DNA of 64,000 nt from the NCBI RefSeq assembly GCF_900117425.1, contig NZ_FPEH01000015.1, positions 248,001-312,000 of the forward strand. The letters are read 5' to 3'. The translations under genes were made by a program, and so were the position numbers. Source of the DNA: Novosphingobium sp. NDB2Meth1. GTDB lineage: Bacteria; Pseudomonadota; Alphaproteobacteria; Sphingomonadales; Sphingomonadaceae. Under the pieces are notes generated by a model. That model was not told the DNA's origin and ran no database searches. It saw only the letters and a list, made by a program, of their open reading frames with translations. Position 1 is the first letter of the stretch, and every line of letters begins with the position of its first letter. This document shows positions 26,278-34,353 of the stretch, piece after piece.

Positions 26278-27471
26278 TCAGCCGACGCCTGCGGCAAAGT
26301 CCTTCAGCATCTGCTTGGCGATCACCAGCTGCATGATCTGGGTGGTGCCTTCGTAGATGCGGTAGATGCGCGCATCGCGGAAGAACCGCTCGGCCTCATA
26401 CTCGGCGAGGTAGCCCGCGCCGCCATGGATCTGCACGCAGCGGTCCGCCACGCGTCCGCACATCTCCGAGGCGAACATCTTGAAAGCGGCGGCTTCCATC
26501 AGGATCTTCTGCCCCGCATCCGCCTTGGCGATCGCATCGCGCATCATGCACTGCGCGGCGTAGATTTCGGCCTGGCTGTCCGCCAGCATCGCCTGGATCA
26601 GCTGGAACTGCGCGATCGGCTCGCCAAAGGCCTTGCGCTCGTTCGCATAGCGGATCGCCGTATCGAGGAACCGCCGCGCCTGCGCCGTCGCTGCCGCGCC
26701 CACCGAAAGCCGCCCGTTGTCGAGGCTCTGCATCGCGGTCGCAAAGCCCTTGCCTTCCTCGCCGCCCAGCAATGCCTCGCCCGGCACATAGACATCCTCG
26801 AGGATGATGTCGCCGATATGGCTGCCTTGCTGGCCCATCTTCCTGTCGGACTTGCCGCGCGTCACCCCCGGCGTGTCGAGCGGCACGAGGAAGGCCGAGA
26901 CATGCGCATTCCTCGGCAGGTTCTCCTTGCTCGTGCGCGCCATGATCAGGCCCACTTTCGCATAGGGCGCATTGGTGATGTAGCGCTTGGTGCCGTTCAG
27001 CACGTAGCCATTGCCCGAACGCACAGCCATCGTCGCGAGCCCTGCGGAATCCGAGCCCGAACCCGGCTCGGTCAGCCCGAACGCGGCTATCTCGCCCGCC
27101 GCCAGCCGTGGCAGCCATTCGGCCTTCTGTTCCGGCGTGCCCGCATTCTTGATCGCCGAACAGACCATGCCGATGTTGATCGAGATGATCGAGCGGAACG
27201 CCGGCATCGCGTAGCTGATCGCGTGGATTGTCTCGATATACTGGCTGATGTTCATGCCCGCGCCGCCGTATTCCTCGGGCATCGTCAGGCCGAACAGCCC
27301 CATCTCGCGCATTTCGGCAAGCAGGTCCTCGGGGATCGCATCTCCCGCGATGACCTGCGCCTCGGCCGGAATCAGCCGCTCGCGCACATAGCGCTGCAGC
27401 TGTTCGAGGAACTGGGCGAAAACCTCCGGGTCCATGCCGGGATTCAGGCCTGCGCCGCTCGCATTGCTCAT
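26278..27471 (-). CDS. Acyl-CoA dehydrogenase
   Basis: A 397-residue flavoenzyme with the full acyl-CoA dehydrogenase layout. An N-terminal helical domain is followed by the FAD-contacting FGLTEPGSGSD segment, a beta domain (YITNAPYAKVG), and a C-terminal helical domain with QIHGGAGYLAEYEAERFFRD and RIYEGTTQIMQLVIAKQML. The glutamate in YEGTTQ is the expected catalytic base. It introduces a trans-2,3 double bond into an acyl-CoA and passes electrons to ETF. It stands alone, convergent with lysR; chain-length preference cannot be inferred. Confidence 0.94.
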   Translation of the reverse strand: MSNASGAGLNPGMDPEVFAQFLEQLQRYVRERLIPAEAQVIAGDAIPEDLLAEMREMGLFGLTMPEEYGGAGMNISQYIETIHAISYAMPAFRSIISINIGMVCSAIKNAGTPEQKAEWLPRLAAGEIAAFGLTEPGSGSDSAGLATMAVRSGNGYVLNGTKRYITNAPYAKVGLIMARTSKENLPRNAHVSAFLVPLDTPGVTRGKSDRKMGQQGSHIGDIILEDVYVPGEALLGGEEGKGFATAMQSLDNGRLSVGAAATAQARRFLDTAIRYANERKAFGEPIAQFQLIQAMLADSQAEIYAAQCMMRDAIAKADAGQKILMEAAAFKMFASEMCGRVADRCVQIHGGAGYLAEYEAERFFRDARIYRIYEGTTQIMQLVIAKQMLKDFAAGVG

Positions 27472-27618
27472 CAGGTCGTCCTCATCGTTTTGCTTTTCTT
27501 TCCAACGCTAGCCAAGAATCCGGCGCGGGGGAATGACCCTTTGCGCACCCTATCAGGGCGAATGCGTAGCTGTGTGGTCAGCCGGTTTCAGCCACACCGG
27601 TGCCATGTTGTCCGGACC

Positions 27619-28890
27619 ATGCTGAAACGCGTCGAAACCTCCGAGCTCCGCCTCGGCATGTTCATCCAGAAGCTGGAGGGGAGCTGGTTCAAGCATCCCT
27701 TCTGGAAGAGCAAGTTCCTGCTGGAAGAACAGTGGATGCTCGATGCGCTGCTGGGCAGCGATGTGGATGGGGTCATCATCGATACCGAGCGCGGGCTGAG
27801 CAACGTGCCCCAGCGCGAGGTGGCAACCGTCGGCGCCCCGCCACCCCCACAGCGCGGCATGCCGCTGGTGCCGCCGCGCCCCGCGGCCAACAAGTTCGCC
27901 ACCGCACGGGTCGCCACTGCCCGGGAATTCGGCACCGCGCGCAAACTTGCCGAACGCCATTCCAGGCTCGTCAGCCGCGTGTTCATCGAGGCCCGCCTCG
28001 GCCGCGGCATCAGTGCGCGCACGGTCGATCCGCTGATCGACGACATCTACGCTTCGGTGCAGCGCAATCTCTATGCCTTCAACGGCCTCCTGCGCTGCCG
28101 GGAGGACAGCGAGGAAACCTATCGCCACGCGCTCGCCACCAGCGCGCTGATGATCGCGCTGGCCCGCCAAATGAACCTCTCTGCCGCAGAAACCCGCGAG
28201 GCCGGGATGGCGGGGCTGCTGTTGGACATCGGCGCAAATCAGGAAACCGGCGGCCCGCCCCACCCGGAAGACGCGTGGTCCGGCAGCACCGCCGATCCCG
28301 AGATCGATGTCCATTGCCAACACGTGCTTTCCGGTCACGCCCTGCTCAAGGCGGCGGGTGACATTCCTGACGCCGTGCTCAAGGTCTGCATGCGCCATCA
28401 CGAGCGGCTCGACGGCTGCGGCTATCCCAACCGCCTGTCCGGGGACGAGATCGACCAGCTCTCGCGCATGGCTGCGATCTGCGACACCTATGATCTGCTC
28501 GTCGCGGGCAAGGGCCATCGGCCCGGCCTCGATCCGGCCGAGGCGATCCGCCACATGGGCGAGCATTGCGAGGGGCTCGACCCGGCGATCATGGTCGATT
28601 TCATCGAGATGGTCGGCATCTTCCCGATCGGTGCCTTCGTCGAACTGCGCTCGGGCCGGCTCGCCATGGTCGTGGACGAGGACCCCACCGAGCGCGCGCT
28701 GCCGACAGTCTTAACGTTCTGGTCAAGACCGCTTGGAAAGAAGATCAAGAGCGAGGCGATCATGCTCTCGCAGTGCTACGGCGCGGACGAGATCGTCGGC
28801 ATTGCGCAGCTCGGCGGGCTCAACCTGCCGCCGCTCGGCGCGCTGCGACAATCGCTGCTGAATGCCTATACCCGCGCTGCGGCAGACTGA
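27619..28890 (+). CDS. HD-GYP domain protein with DUF3391 and altered HD motif
   Basis: A 423-residue protein. An N-terminal DUF3391-like region (residues 1-60, LRLGMFIQKLEG...FLLEEQWMLDALL) precedes a Pro-rich linker at 73-90. An HD-GYP domain spans about 150-340. The GYP signature HHERLDGCGYP is intact (H260, H261, G268-Y269-P270), but the canonical HDIGK is LLDIGA, so the HD histidine (position 202) and the lysine are lost. Classical members hydrolyse c-di-GMP; this one may bind but not cleave it. I start at ATG 27619; upstream open frame is antisense to the acyl-CoA dehydrogenase. It is convergent with, and overlaps, the next gene by 25 nt. Confidence 0.87.
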   Translation: MLKRVETSELRLGMFIQKLEGSWFKHPFWKSKFLLEEQWMLDALLGSDVDGVIIDTERGLSNVPQREVATVGAPPPPQRGMPLVPPRPAANKFATARVATAREFGTARKLAERHSRLVSRVFIEARLGRGISARTVDPLIDDIYASVQRNLYAFNGLLRCREDSEETYRHALATSALMIALARQMNLSAAETREAGMAGLLLDIGANQETGGPPHPEDAWSGSTADPEIDVHCQHVLSGHALLKAAGDIPDAVLKVCMRHHERLDGCGYPNRLSGDEIDQLSRMAAICDTYDLLVAGKGHRPGLDPAEAIRHMGEHCEGLDPAIMVDFIEMVGIFPIGAFVELRSGRLAMVVDEDPTERALPTVLTFWSRPLGKKIKSEAIMLSQCYGADEIVGIAQLGGLNLPPLGALRQSLLNAYTRAAAD

Positions 28891-30506
28891 CCCAGCAAAT
28901 CGAGCGCCAGCGCTTCGGCAACGCGGATGCCGTCCACCGCTGCTGACAGAATGCCGCCCGCATAGCCTGCACCTTCACCCGCCGGATAGAGGCCGTGCGT
29001 ATTGAGGCTCTGGAAGTCGCTGCCCCGGTTGATCCTTACCGGCGACGATGTGCGCGTCTCGACGCCCGTCAGCACCACATCCGGATGGTCGTAGCCGGGC
29101 ATCTGGCGGCCGAACACCGGCAGAGCCTCACGCATCGCGGCAACGGCAAAGTCCGGCAGGCACTGGGCCAGATCGGTCGGCGTTACCCCCGGCTGGTATG
29201 ATGGGGTAATCGAACCGAAGCGGGTCGATGGGCGCCCGGCGAGGAAGTCTTCGAGGCGCTGGCCCGGCGCGCGGTAGTTGCTGCCGCCCGCCACGTAGGC
29301 CAGTTCCTCCCACTTGCGCTGGAACGCCACACCCGCCAGCGGCCCACCCGGATAATCGCGCTCCGGACTGATATCGACGACGAGACCGGAGTTCGCGTTG
29401 AACTCGGCGCGCGAATACTGGCTCATGCCATTGGTCACCACGCGCCCCGGCTCCGAAGCCGCCGCCACCACGCGCCCGCCCGGGCACATGCAGAAGCTGT
29501 AGACCGAGCGGCCATGGCTCGTCTGATGCGCCAGCGAATAGGCCGCCGGGCCAAGGATCGGATGGCCCGCGCCGGGGCCATAGCGCGCCACGTCGACCAG
29601 CCGCTGCGGATGCTCGATACGCACGCCCACCGCGAAAGGCTTGGCCTCGATATGCACCCCTGCAGCGTGGAGCACCGCAAAGGTATCACGCGCCGAATGG
29701 CCGACCGCCATGATCACGCGCTTTGCCGGCAGGACTTCTCCGGTTGACAGGACGAGGCCCTCAAGCTGCCGCTCGCCGCGCTCGTCCTTGCCAATGACAA
29801 AGTCCTCGACCCGTGTCTCGAACCGGTACTCGCCGCCCAGCGCCTCGATCGTCTCGCGGATCGACATGACCATCGTGACCAGCCGGAACGTGCCGACATG
29901 CGGATGCGCTTCGGTCAGGATTTCCGGCGGCGCGCCCGCCTTGACGAACTCGGTCAGCACCTTGCGCCCCAGATGGCGCGGGTCCTTGATCCGGCTGTAG
30001 AGCTTGCCATCCGAGAACGTGCCCGCGCCGCCTTCGCCGAACTGGACGTTCGATTCCGGCGTCAGTTCGCTCCGCCGCCACAGGCCCCAGGTGTCCTTGG
30101 TCCGCGCGCGCACCGCCTTGCCGCGCTCGATGATGATGGGTTTGAGCCCCATCTGCGCAAGGATCAGCGCCGCCAGCAGCCCGCACGGCCCCGCACCGAT
30201 CACTACCGGACGCGGGCCCTGCCAGCCCTCGGGCGCCATGACCGGAAAGCGGTAGGACGTATCGGGAGAAGGGCGGACATGCGCGTCCCCGGCATGGCGT
30301 GCCAGCACGGCGGCCTCGTCCGTCACGCTCGCATCGATGGCGTAGACCAGCTTGATGGCTGATTTGCGCCGCGCATCATTCCCGCGCTTCGCCACGCTGT
30401 AGCGCAGCAGTTCGGCAGGCTCGATCTCCAGCCGCTCGGCAATCGCGGCTTCAAGTTCGGCAGTCGTGTGATCGAGGGGAAGCTTGAGTTCGGTGAGGCG
30501 AAGCAT
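28866..30506 (-). CDS. COG2509-type FAD-dependent dehydrogenase
   Basis: A 546-residue flavoprotein. A roughly 90-residue N-terminal region resembling the partner domain of this family (LRLTELKLPLDHTTAELEAAI) precedes the FAD site VVIGAGPCGLLAALILA. Next come QFGEGGAGTFSDGKLYSRI and a C-terminal GVETRTSSPVRINR...GLYPAGEGAGYAGGILSAAVDGI. These are hallmarks of the widely conserved, uncharacterised COG2509 dehydrogenases. Its 3-prime end overlaps the HD-GYP gene on the opposite strand. The physiological substrate is unknown for the family. Confidence 0.88.
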   Translation of the reverse strand: MLRLTELKLPLDHTTAELEAAIAERLEIEPAELLRYSVAKRGNDARRKSAIKLVYAIDASVTDEAAVLARHAGDAHVRPSPDTSYRFPVMAPEGWQGPRPVVIGAGPCGLLAALILAQMGLKPIIIERGKAVRARTKDTWGLWRRSELTPESNVQFGEGGAGTFSDGKLYSRIKDPRHLGRKVLTEFVKAGAPPEILTEAHPHVGTFRLVTMVMSIRETIEALGGEYRFETRVEDFVIGKDERGERQLEGLVLSTGEVLPAKRVIMAVGHSARDTFAVLHAAGVHIEAKPFAVGVRIEHPQRLVDVARYGPGAGHPILGPAAYSLAHQTSHGRSVYSFCMCPGGRVVAAASEPGRVVTNGMSQYSRAEFNANSGLVVDISPERDYPGGPLAGVAFQRKWEELAYVAGGSNYRAPGQRLEDFLAGRPSTRFGSITPSYQPGVTPTDLAQCLPDFAVAAMREALPVFGRQMPGYDHPDVVLTGVETRTSSPVRINRGSDFQSLNTHGLYPAGEGAGYAGGILSAAVDGIRVAEALALDLLGQSAAARV

Positions 30507-30544
30507 TCCTGTCCCCTACCCACTCGCGGGGCGGGGGGAAAGCG

Positions 30545-30859
30545 TCAGTGCATGTGGCCCGCAACAATCGCGTCGAAGACCGCCTGGTGCAGCGGCTCGA
30601 CGAACGCGCAGCCGGCTTCGAAGCGGTCCACCCAGACCACCTTGGCCTGGCGCGGCGGCAGGCCGGGGAGGGTGATCCACACGCATTCGCCGACGCGCAG
30701 CCGCTCCATGCCGGCAAGACGCAGGCCGTGGCACGAAAGGTCGAGGATCTGCGCTGCAAGCCGCACGATCGTGCGCCGGTACTGCACGCGCACCATAAGC
30801 GGGCGGCGCTCGGACTGGCGCTCCTGCTGGGGACGTTGCTCGGGCATCTCGGCGGACAT
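30545..30859 (-). CDS. Short PilZ domain protein
   Basis: A 104-residue single-domain PilZ protein. SERRPLMVRVQYRR gives the arginine-rich c-di-GMP motif and LDLSCHGLRLAG the DxSxxG motif. A hydrophobic strand WVDRFEAGCAFVEPL closes the barrel. It lies 38 nt upstream of the COG2509 gene on the same strand and is divergent from the GST gene. It is the second stand-alone PilZ in the window; the output target is unknown. Confidence 0.82.
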   Translation of the reverse strand: MSAEMPEQRPQQERQSERRPLMVRVQYRRTIVRLAAQILDLSCHGLRLAGMERLRVGECVWITLPGLPPRQAKVVWVDRFEAGCAFVEPLHQAVFDAIVAGHMH

Positions 30860-30969
30860 GCGAACTCCGGAATGGGCGGACCCGCATGATATATATCCAC
30901 AATGACTACGATTCCTTTAACTCGATAGAAATGATGACAAGCGGCGGATTTCCGCGCTATCCGCCGGGC

Positions 30970-31608
30970 ATGGATCTCGTCCTCCACACCTACTGGCGTT
31001 CTTCTGCGGCTTGGCGGGTGCGCACAGCGCTCGCGCTCAAGGGGCTGCCATGGGAGGCGGCACCGCACGATCTGCGCACCAACGAGCAGACCGCGCCGGA
31101 CTATGTCGCGCGCAATCCGCAGGGGCTGGTACCCGCGCTCGAAGTCGAAGGCGCCGTGCTCACGCAGAGCCTCGCGATCATCGAATACCTCGAGGAACGC
31201 TTCCCGGAGCCTGCGCTGCTCCCCGCCGATCCGCTCGAACGCGCCCGCGTCCGCGCTTTCGCGCTCGCCATCGCCTGTGATATCCACCCGGTGCAGAATC
31301 TTCGCGTGCTGCGGATGCTGCGCGCGCGGGGGCTTGATCAGGCCGCGGTCGATGCCTGGGCACGCGAAGTGATCGAGGGCGGGCTCGAAGCCTGCTCGCG
31401 CCTGATCGCGGATCGCAGCGGCCCGTTCTGCTTCGGGGACATGATCACGCTGGCGGACATCACCCTGATCCCGCAATTGGCCAATGCCCGCCGTTTCGGT
31501 GCCCGGACCGACTATCCCCGGCTTGAAGCGATCGAAGCCGCCGCCCTCGCGCATCCGGCTTTTGCATCTGCGCGTCCCGCCGCACAAGTGGATGCCGACC
31601 CCGCCTGA
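30970..31608 (+). CDS. Glutathione S-transferase, maleylacetoacetate isomerase-like
   Basis: A 212-residue zeta-class GST. The catalytic-serine motif WRSSAAWRVR follows the first strand (LVLHTYWRSS), the cis-proline segment is GLVPALEV, and LTQSLAIIEYLEERFPEP is the thioredoxin-fold end. The C-terminal helical domain has GDMITLADITLIPQL. The length is exactly that of maleylacetoacetate isomerases of tyrosine degradation, but no hmg or fah genes are beside it. I take ATG 30970; an earlier ATG at 30886 would add 28 unlikely residues. Confidence 0.88.
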   Translation: MDLVLHTYWRSSAAWRVRTALALKGLPWEAAPHDLRTNEQTAPDYVARNPQGLVPALEVEGAVLTQSLAIIEYLEERFPEPALLPADPLERARVRAFALAIACDIHPVQNLRVLRMLRARGLDQAAVDAWAREVIEGGLEACSRLIADRSGPFCFGDMITLADITLIPQLANARRFGARTDYPRLEAIEAAALAHPAFASARPAAQVDADPA

Positions 31609-31643
31609 TTGACTTTCGCGGGCGCAGCGCGAAGGTTGCGGTC

Positions 31644-32867
31644 ATGCGCATCAGAACGATCCTTCTCGCCGCCTCTGCCCTTGTCCTCGCTGCCGGCCCT
31701 GCGTTCGCCGCGCCCAAGAAGGTCGCTGACCCTGCGGCCGCGCTCCAGCAGCGCCTGCTGACGCTCGATACCCATCTCGATACGCCCGCTTCGCTCGCCT
31801 TTCCCGGCTGGTCGATCATGGACGCACACACTGTGGCGCAGGATTACACGCAGGTCGATCTGCCGCGCATGAAGCAGGGCGGGCTCGATGGCGGCTTTTG
31901 GGCGATCTACACGCCGCAGGGGCCTCTCGATGCGGAATCCACCCGCAAGGCGCGCGATTTCGCGTTCCTGCGCGCTTCTGCCATCCGCGAAATGGTCGCC
32001 GCCCATCCCGAAAGCTTCGCGCTCGCCAGCAAGGCCGCCGATGCCGCCGCGATCAAGGCCAGCGGCAAGCGCGTGGTCTATCTCTCGATCGAGAATGCCT
32101 GGCCCTTGGGCGAGGACTCGACGCTCCTGCGCAGCTTCTACGCGATGGGCGTACGCATTGCCGGCTTTGCGCATTTCCGCACCAACCAGTTTGCCGATAG
32201 CTCGACCGACAAGGCCAAGTGGGATGGCCTCAGCCCGCTCGGCGTGCAGCTCCTGGCAGAGATGAACCGCCTCGGCGTTGTCCCCGATCTCTCGCACAGC
32301 TCCGACCGCGCGCTCGATGATGCGCTGCGCCTCTCGAAAACGCCGCTGATCCTCACCCATTCGGGCTGCAAGGCGGTGTTCGATCACCCGCGCAATATCG
32401 ACGACGCGCACCTCAAGGCGCTCGCCGACGCAGGCGGGGTCATCCAGATCAATTCGGTCTACGTGAAAGGCCTCAAGCAAAGCCCGGAGCGCGCAGCGGC
32501 GATGAAAGCGCTCGAGGAAAAGTATCCCGAGGACAAGACGTTGACCGCAGCCGAGCGCCAGTCGATGCTCGCCGAACGCCATGCCATCGATGCCAATTAC
32601 CCGGAAGTTCGCGCCACGTTCGATGACGTCATGGCCAATCTGCTGCATGCCCTGAAAGTCGCGGGCGCCGATCACGTCGGCATCGGGCTCGATTGGGATG
32701 GCGGCGGTGGTGTGGTCGGTCTTGAGGACATTGCCGACCTGCCGAAGATCACCAAGGCCCTGCTTGCGGCGGGCTATACCGAAGCGGATGTCGCCAGGAT
32801 CTGGTCAGGCAACGTGCTGCGTGTGCTGGCGGCGGCGGAAGCCGAGGCCGAGCGCGAGAAGCGTTAG
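31644..32867 (+). CDS. Membrane dipeptidase (M19 family), exported
   Basis: A 407-residue zinc dipeptidase with a Sec signal peptide ending AGPAFA. All metal ligands are visible: LDTHLDTP (H-x-D), YLSIENAWP (bridging Glu), DLSHSSD and LTHSGCKA (His), and GIGLDWDGGGG (Asp). It hydrolyses dipeptides, often with D- or dehydro-residues, in the periplasm. It is monocistronic; its stop overlaps by 4 nt the stop of the converging ppx gene. Confidence 0.93.
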   Translation: MRIRTILLAASALVLAAGPAFAAPKKVADPAAALQQRLLTLDTHLDTPASLAFPGWSIMDAHTVAQDYTQVDLPRMKQGGLDGGFWAIYTPQGPLDAESTRKARDFAFLRASAIREMVAAHPESFALASKAADAAAIKASGKRVVYLSIENAWPLGEDSTLLRSFYAMGVRIAGFAHFRTNQFADSSTDKAKWDGLSPLGVQLLAEMNRLGVVPDLSHSSDRALDDALRLSKTPLILTHSGCKAVFDHPRNIDDAHLKALADAGGVIQINSVYVKGLKQSPERAAAMKALEEKYPEDKTLTAAERQSMLAERHAIDANYPEVRATFDDVMANLLHALKVAGADHVGIGLDWDGGGGVVGLEDIADLPKITKALLAAGYTEADVARIWSGNVLRVLAAAEAEAEREKR

Positions 32868-34339
32868 CGCACGTCCGCCTTCAGCCCCAGATGTGCCGCT
32901 AGGGTCCGGAGGTCGCGTTCCACGCCTTCGTTGACCAGCACCGCGATCTGCGGCTGCACGTTGAGCACCAGCGTACCCTCTTCTACCCGCAAGCCACTGC
33001 CGCTGATCCCTTGCGCGGTATTGCCGCTGAAGCGCCGGCACAGCCGTGTCGCAAAGCCCCAGGCTTGAGCCGTGCGCAACTGCTCGGGTGCGGCGAGCAG
33101 GCTGAGGTCTGGCGGCAGATCGGTTTGCCCGGTGTTGGCGATCATCGCCCCCGCCAGCATCGCGCGGTCAGCGGGCGAGGCGCCGATCCAGCGCTTGCGC
33201 AGGGCCCAGTCCCGCGCGAGGTCACTGCGCAGATTGGGCTCGACCATCGCGGTGGCAAGGCACAGCATCGTCGCTGTCAGTCGCAGGTGTTCGGAACTGG
33301 CAACTCCATCGGGGAGCCGCGCTGCGGCAGTCCAGCCGGTGACCATCGCTGCGGTCCCTGCGGCAATCCCGTATTCGGTCGCGAACGCAGCCGCGCCCGC
33401 CACCAGCGGGTCCTGCATGCGCACGCCGTCCGCCATGTGCTCCCACAGGAGTCCCTCGCGCAGGCCCCACGAGGAGAACACGAGCCGCCCCGGCTGCAGC
33501 GCGCGGATCAGTACGAAGAGAAGGGCCGCCGTATCGGGCAGCGCGGCAAGGCGCGAGCTCGAAAGCCCGGGAACTAGCAGCAGCGCCTCGGGTTTGCGCT
33601 TTGCCAGCGCCTTCGCGAGGGCCTGCGCGGGCGCCGCGTCGATCTCGAATCCGTGCGGATCGTCGATCGGCCAGCCGGACGTCGTCATCGCATACCGGGC
33701 AAATGCACGCAGCGATCCACCGACCAGGTAAAGCGTCGAGCCCGGAGCCGCCCGCCAATCCGCGCGCTTGAGCATCTTGGCGACCGTCTGCCCGAACGCC
33801 CGCTCGCCCCCCGCTCGCAGGCCCGGCAGCCGCAACGTGCCGAGCGGGAGCGAGGTGCCATGCCGGCAGCCATCCGCATCGACATCAACCAGTTCAAGAC
33901 TTCCGCCGCCGAGATCGCCGACCACGCCCTGCGCGCGGGGGAACGCGCCGATCACGCCGTGCGCGCTGGTGATCGCTTCCTCCTCACCGCTCAGCAGCCG
34001 CGGCGTGAGGCCCAGCGCGCGGATCTGCGCGAGAAAGTCCTGCCCGTTCACTGCATCGCGCGCCGCCGCAGTCGCGACAACATCGACCTCGGCAATGCCC
34101 TTGAGATCGAGCAGGGTGCGATAGCGGGCAAGGCTCGCGAGCGCGGTGCTCATCGCGCGCTGGCCCAGCTTGCCGTTCTCCGCCACGCCCTTGCCGAGCC
34201 GCGCGGTCACTTTCTCGTTGTGCAGCACTTCGGGCGCGCGCGCCGGTCCGCCATAGATGACGAGGCGCAAGGTGTTCGAACCGATGTCGATGATCGCCCG
34301 GGTGGGCACGTAGGCAGGGGCGCGGGTATAGCGGGTCAT
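32864..34339 (-). CDS. ppx: Exopolyphosphatase (Ppx/GppA family)
   Basis: A 491-residue member of the ASKHA-fold Ppx/GppA phosphatases. The N-terminal IIDIGSNTLRLVIY phosphate motif, ATAAARDAVNG, the catalytic-glutamate region LLSGEEEAITSAHGV and the second phosphate loop GVVGDLGGGSLELV are all present. The C-terminal helical domain is HD-like. It would remove terminal phosphates from polyphosphate or convert pppGpp. It lies 14 bp downstream of ppk on the same strand, so the two form a polyphosphate synthesis and turnover operon. Confidence 0.93.
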   Translation of the reverse strand: MTRYTRAPAYVPTRAIIDIGSNTLRLVIYGGPARAPEVLHNEKVTARLGKGVAENGKLGQRAMSTALASLARYRTLLDLKGIAEVDVVATAAARDAVNGQDFLAQIRALGLTPRLLSGEEEAITSAHGVIGAFPRAQGVVGDLGGGSLELVDVDADGCRHGTSLPLGTLRLPGLRAGGERAFGQTVAKMLKRADWRAAPGSTLYLVGGSLRAFARYAMTTSGWPIDDPHGFEIDAAPAQALAKALAKRKPEALLLVPGLSSSRLAALPDTAALLFVLIRALQPGRLVFSSWGLREGLLWEHMADGVRMQDPLVAGAAAFATEYGIAAGTAAMVTGWTAAARLPDGVASSEHLRLTATMLCLATAMVEPNLRSDLARDWALRKRWIGASPADRAMLAGAMIANTGQTDLPPDLSLLAAPEQLRTAQAWGFATRLCRRFSGNTAQGISGSGLRVEEGTLVLNVQPQIAVLVNEGVERDLRTLAAHLGLKADVR

Positions 34340-34353
34340 TCAGTCCGGTCGGG

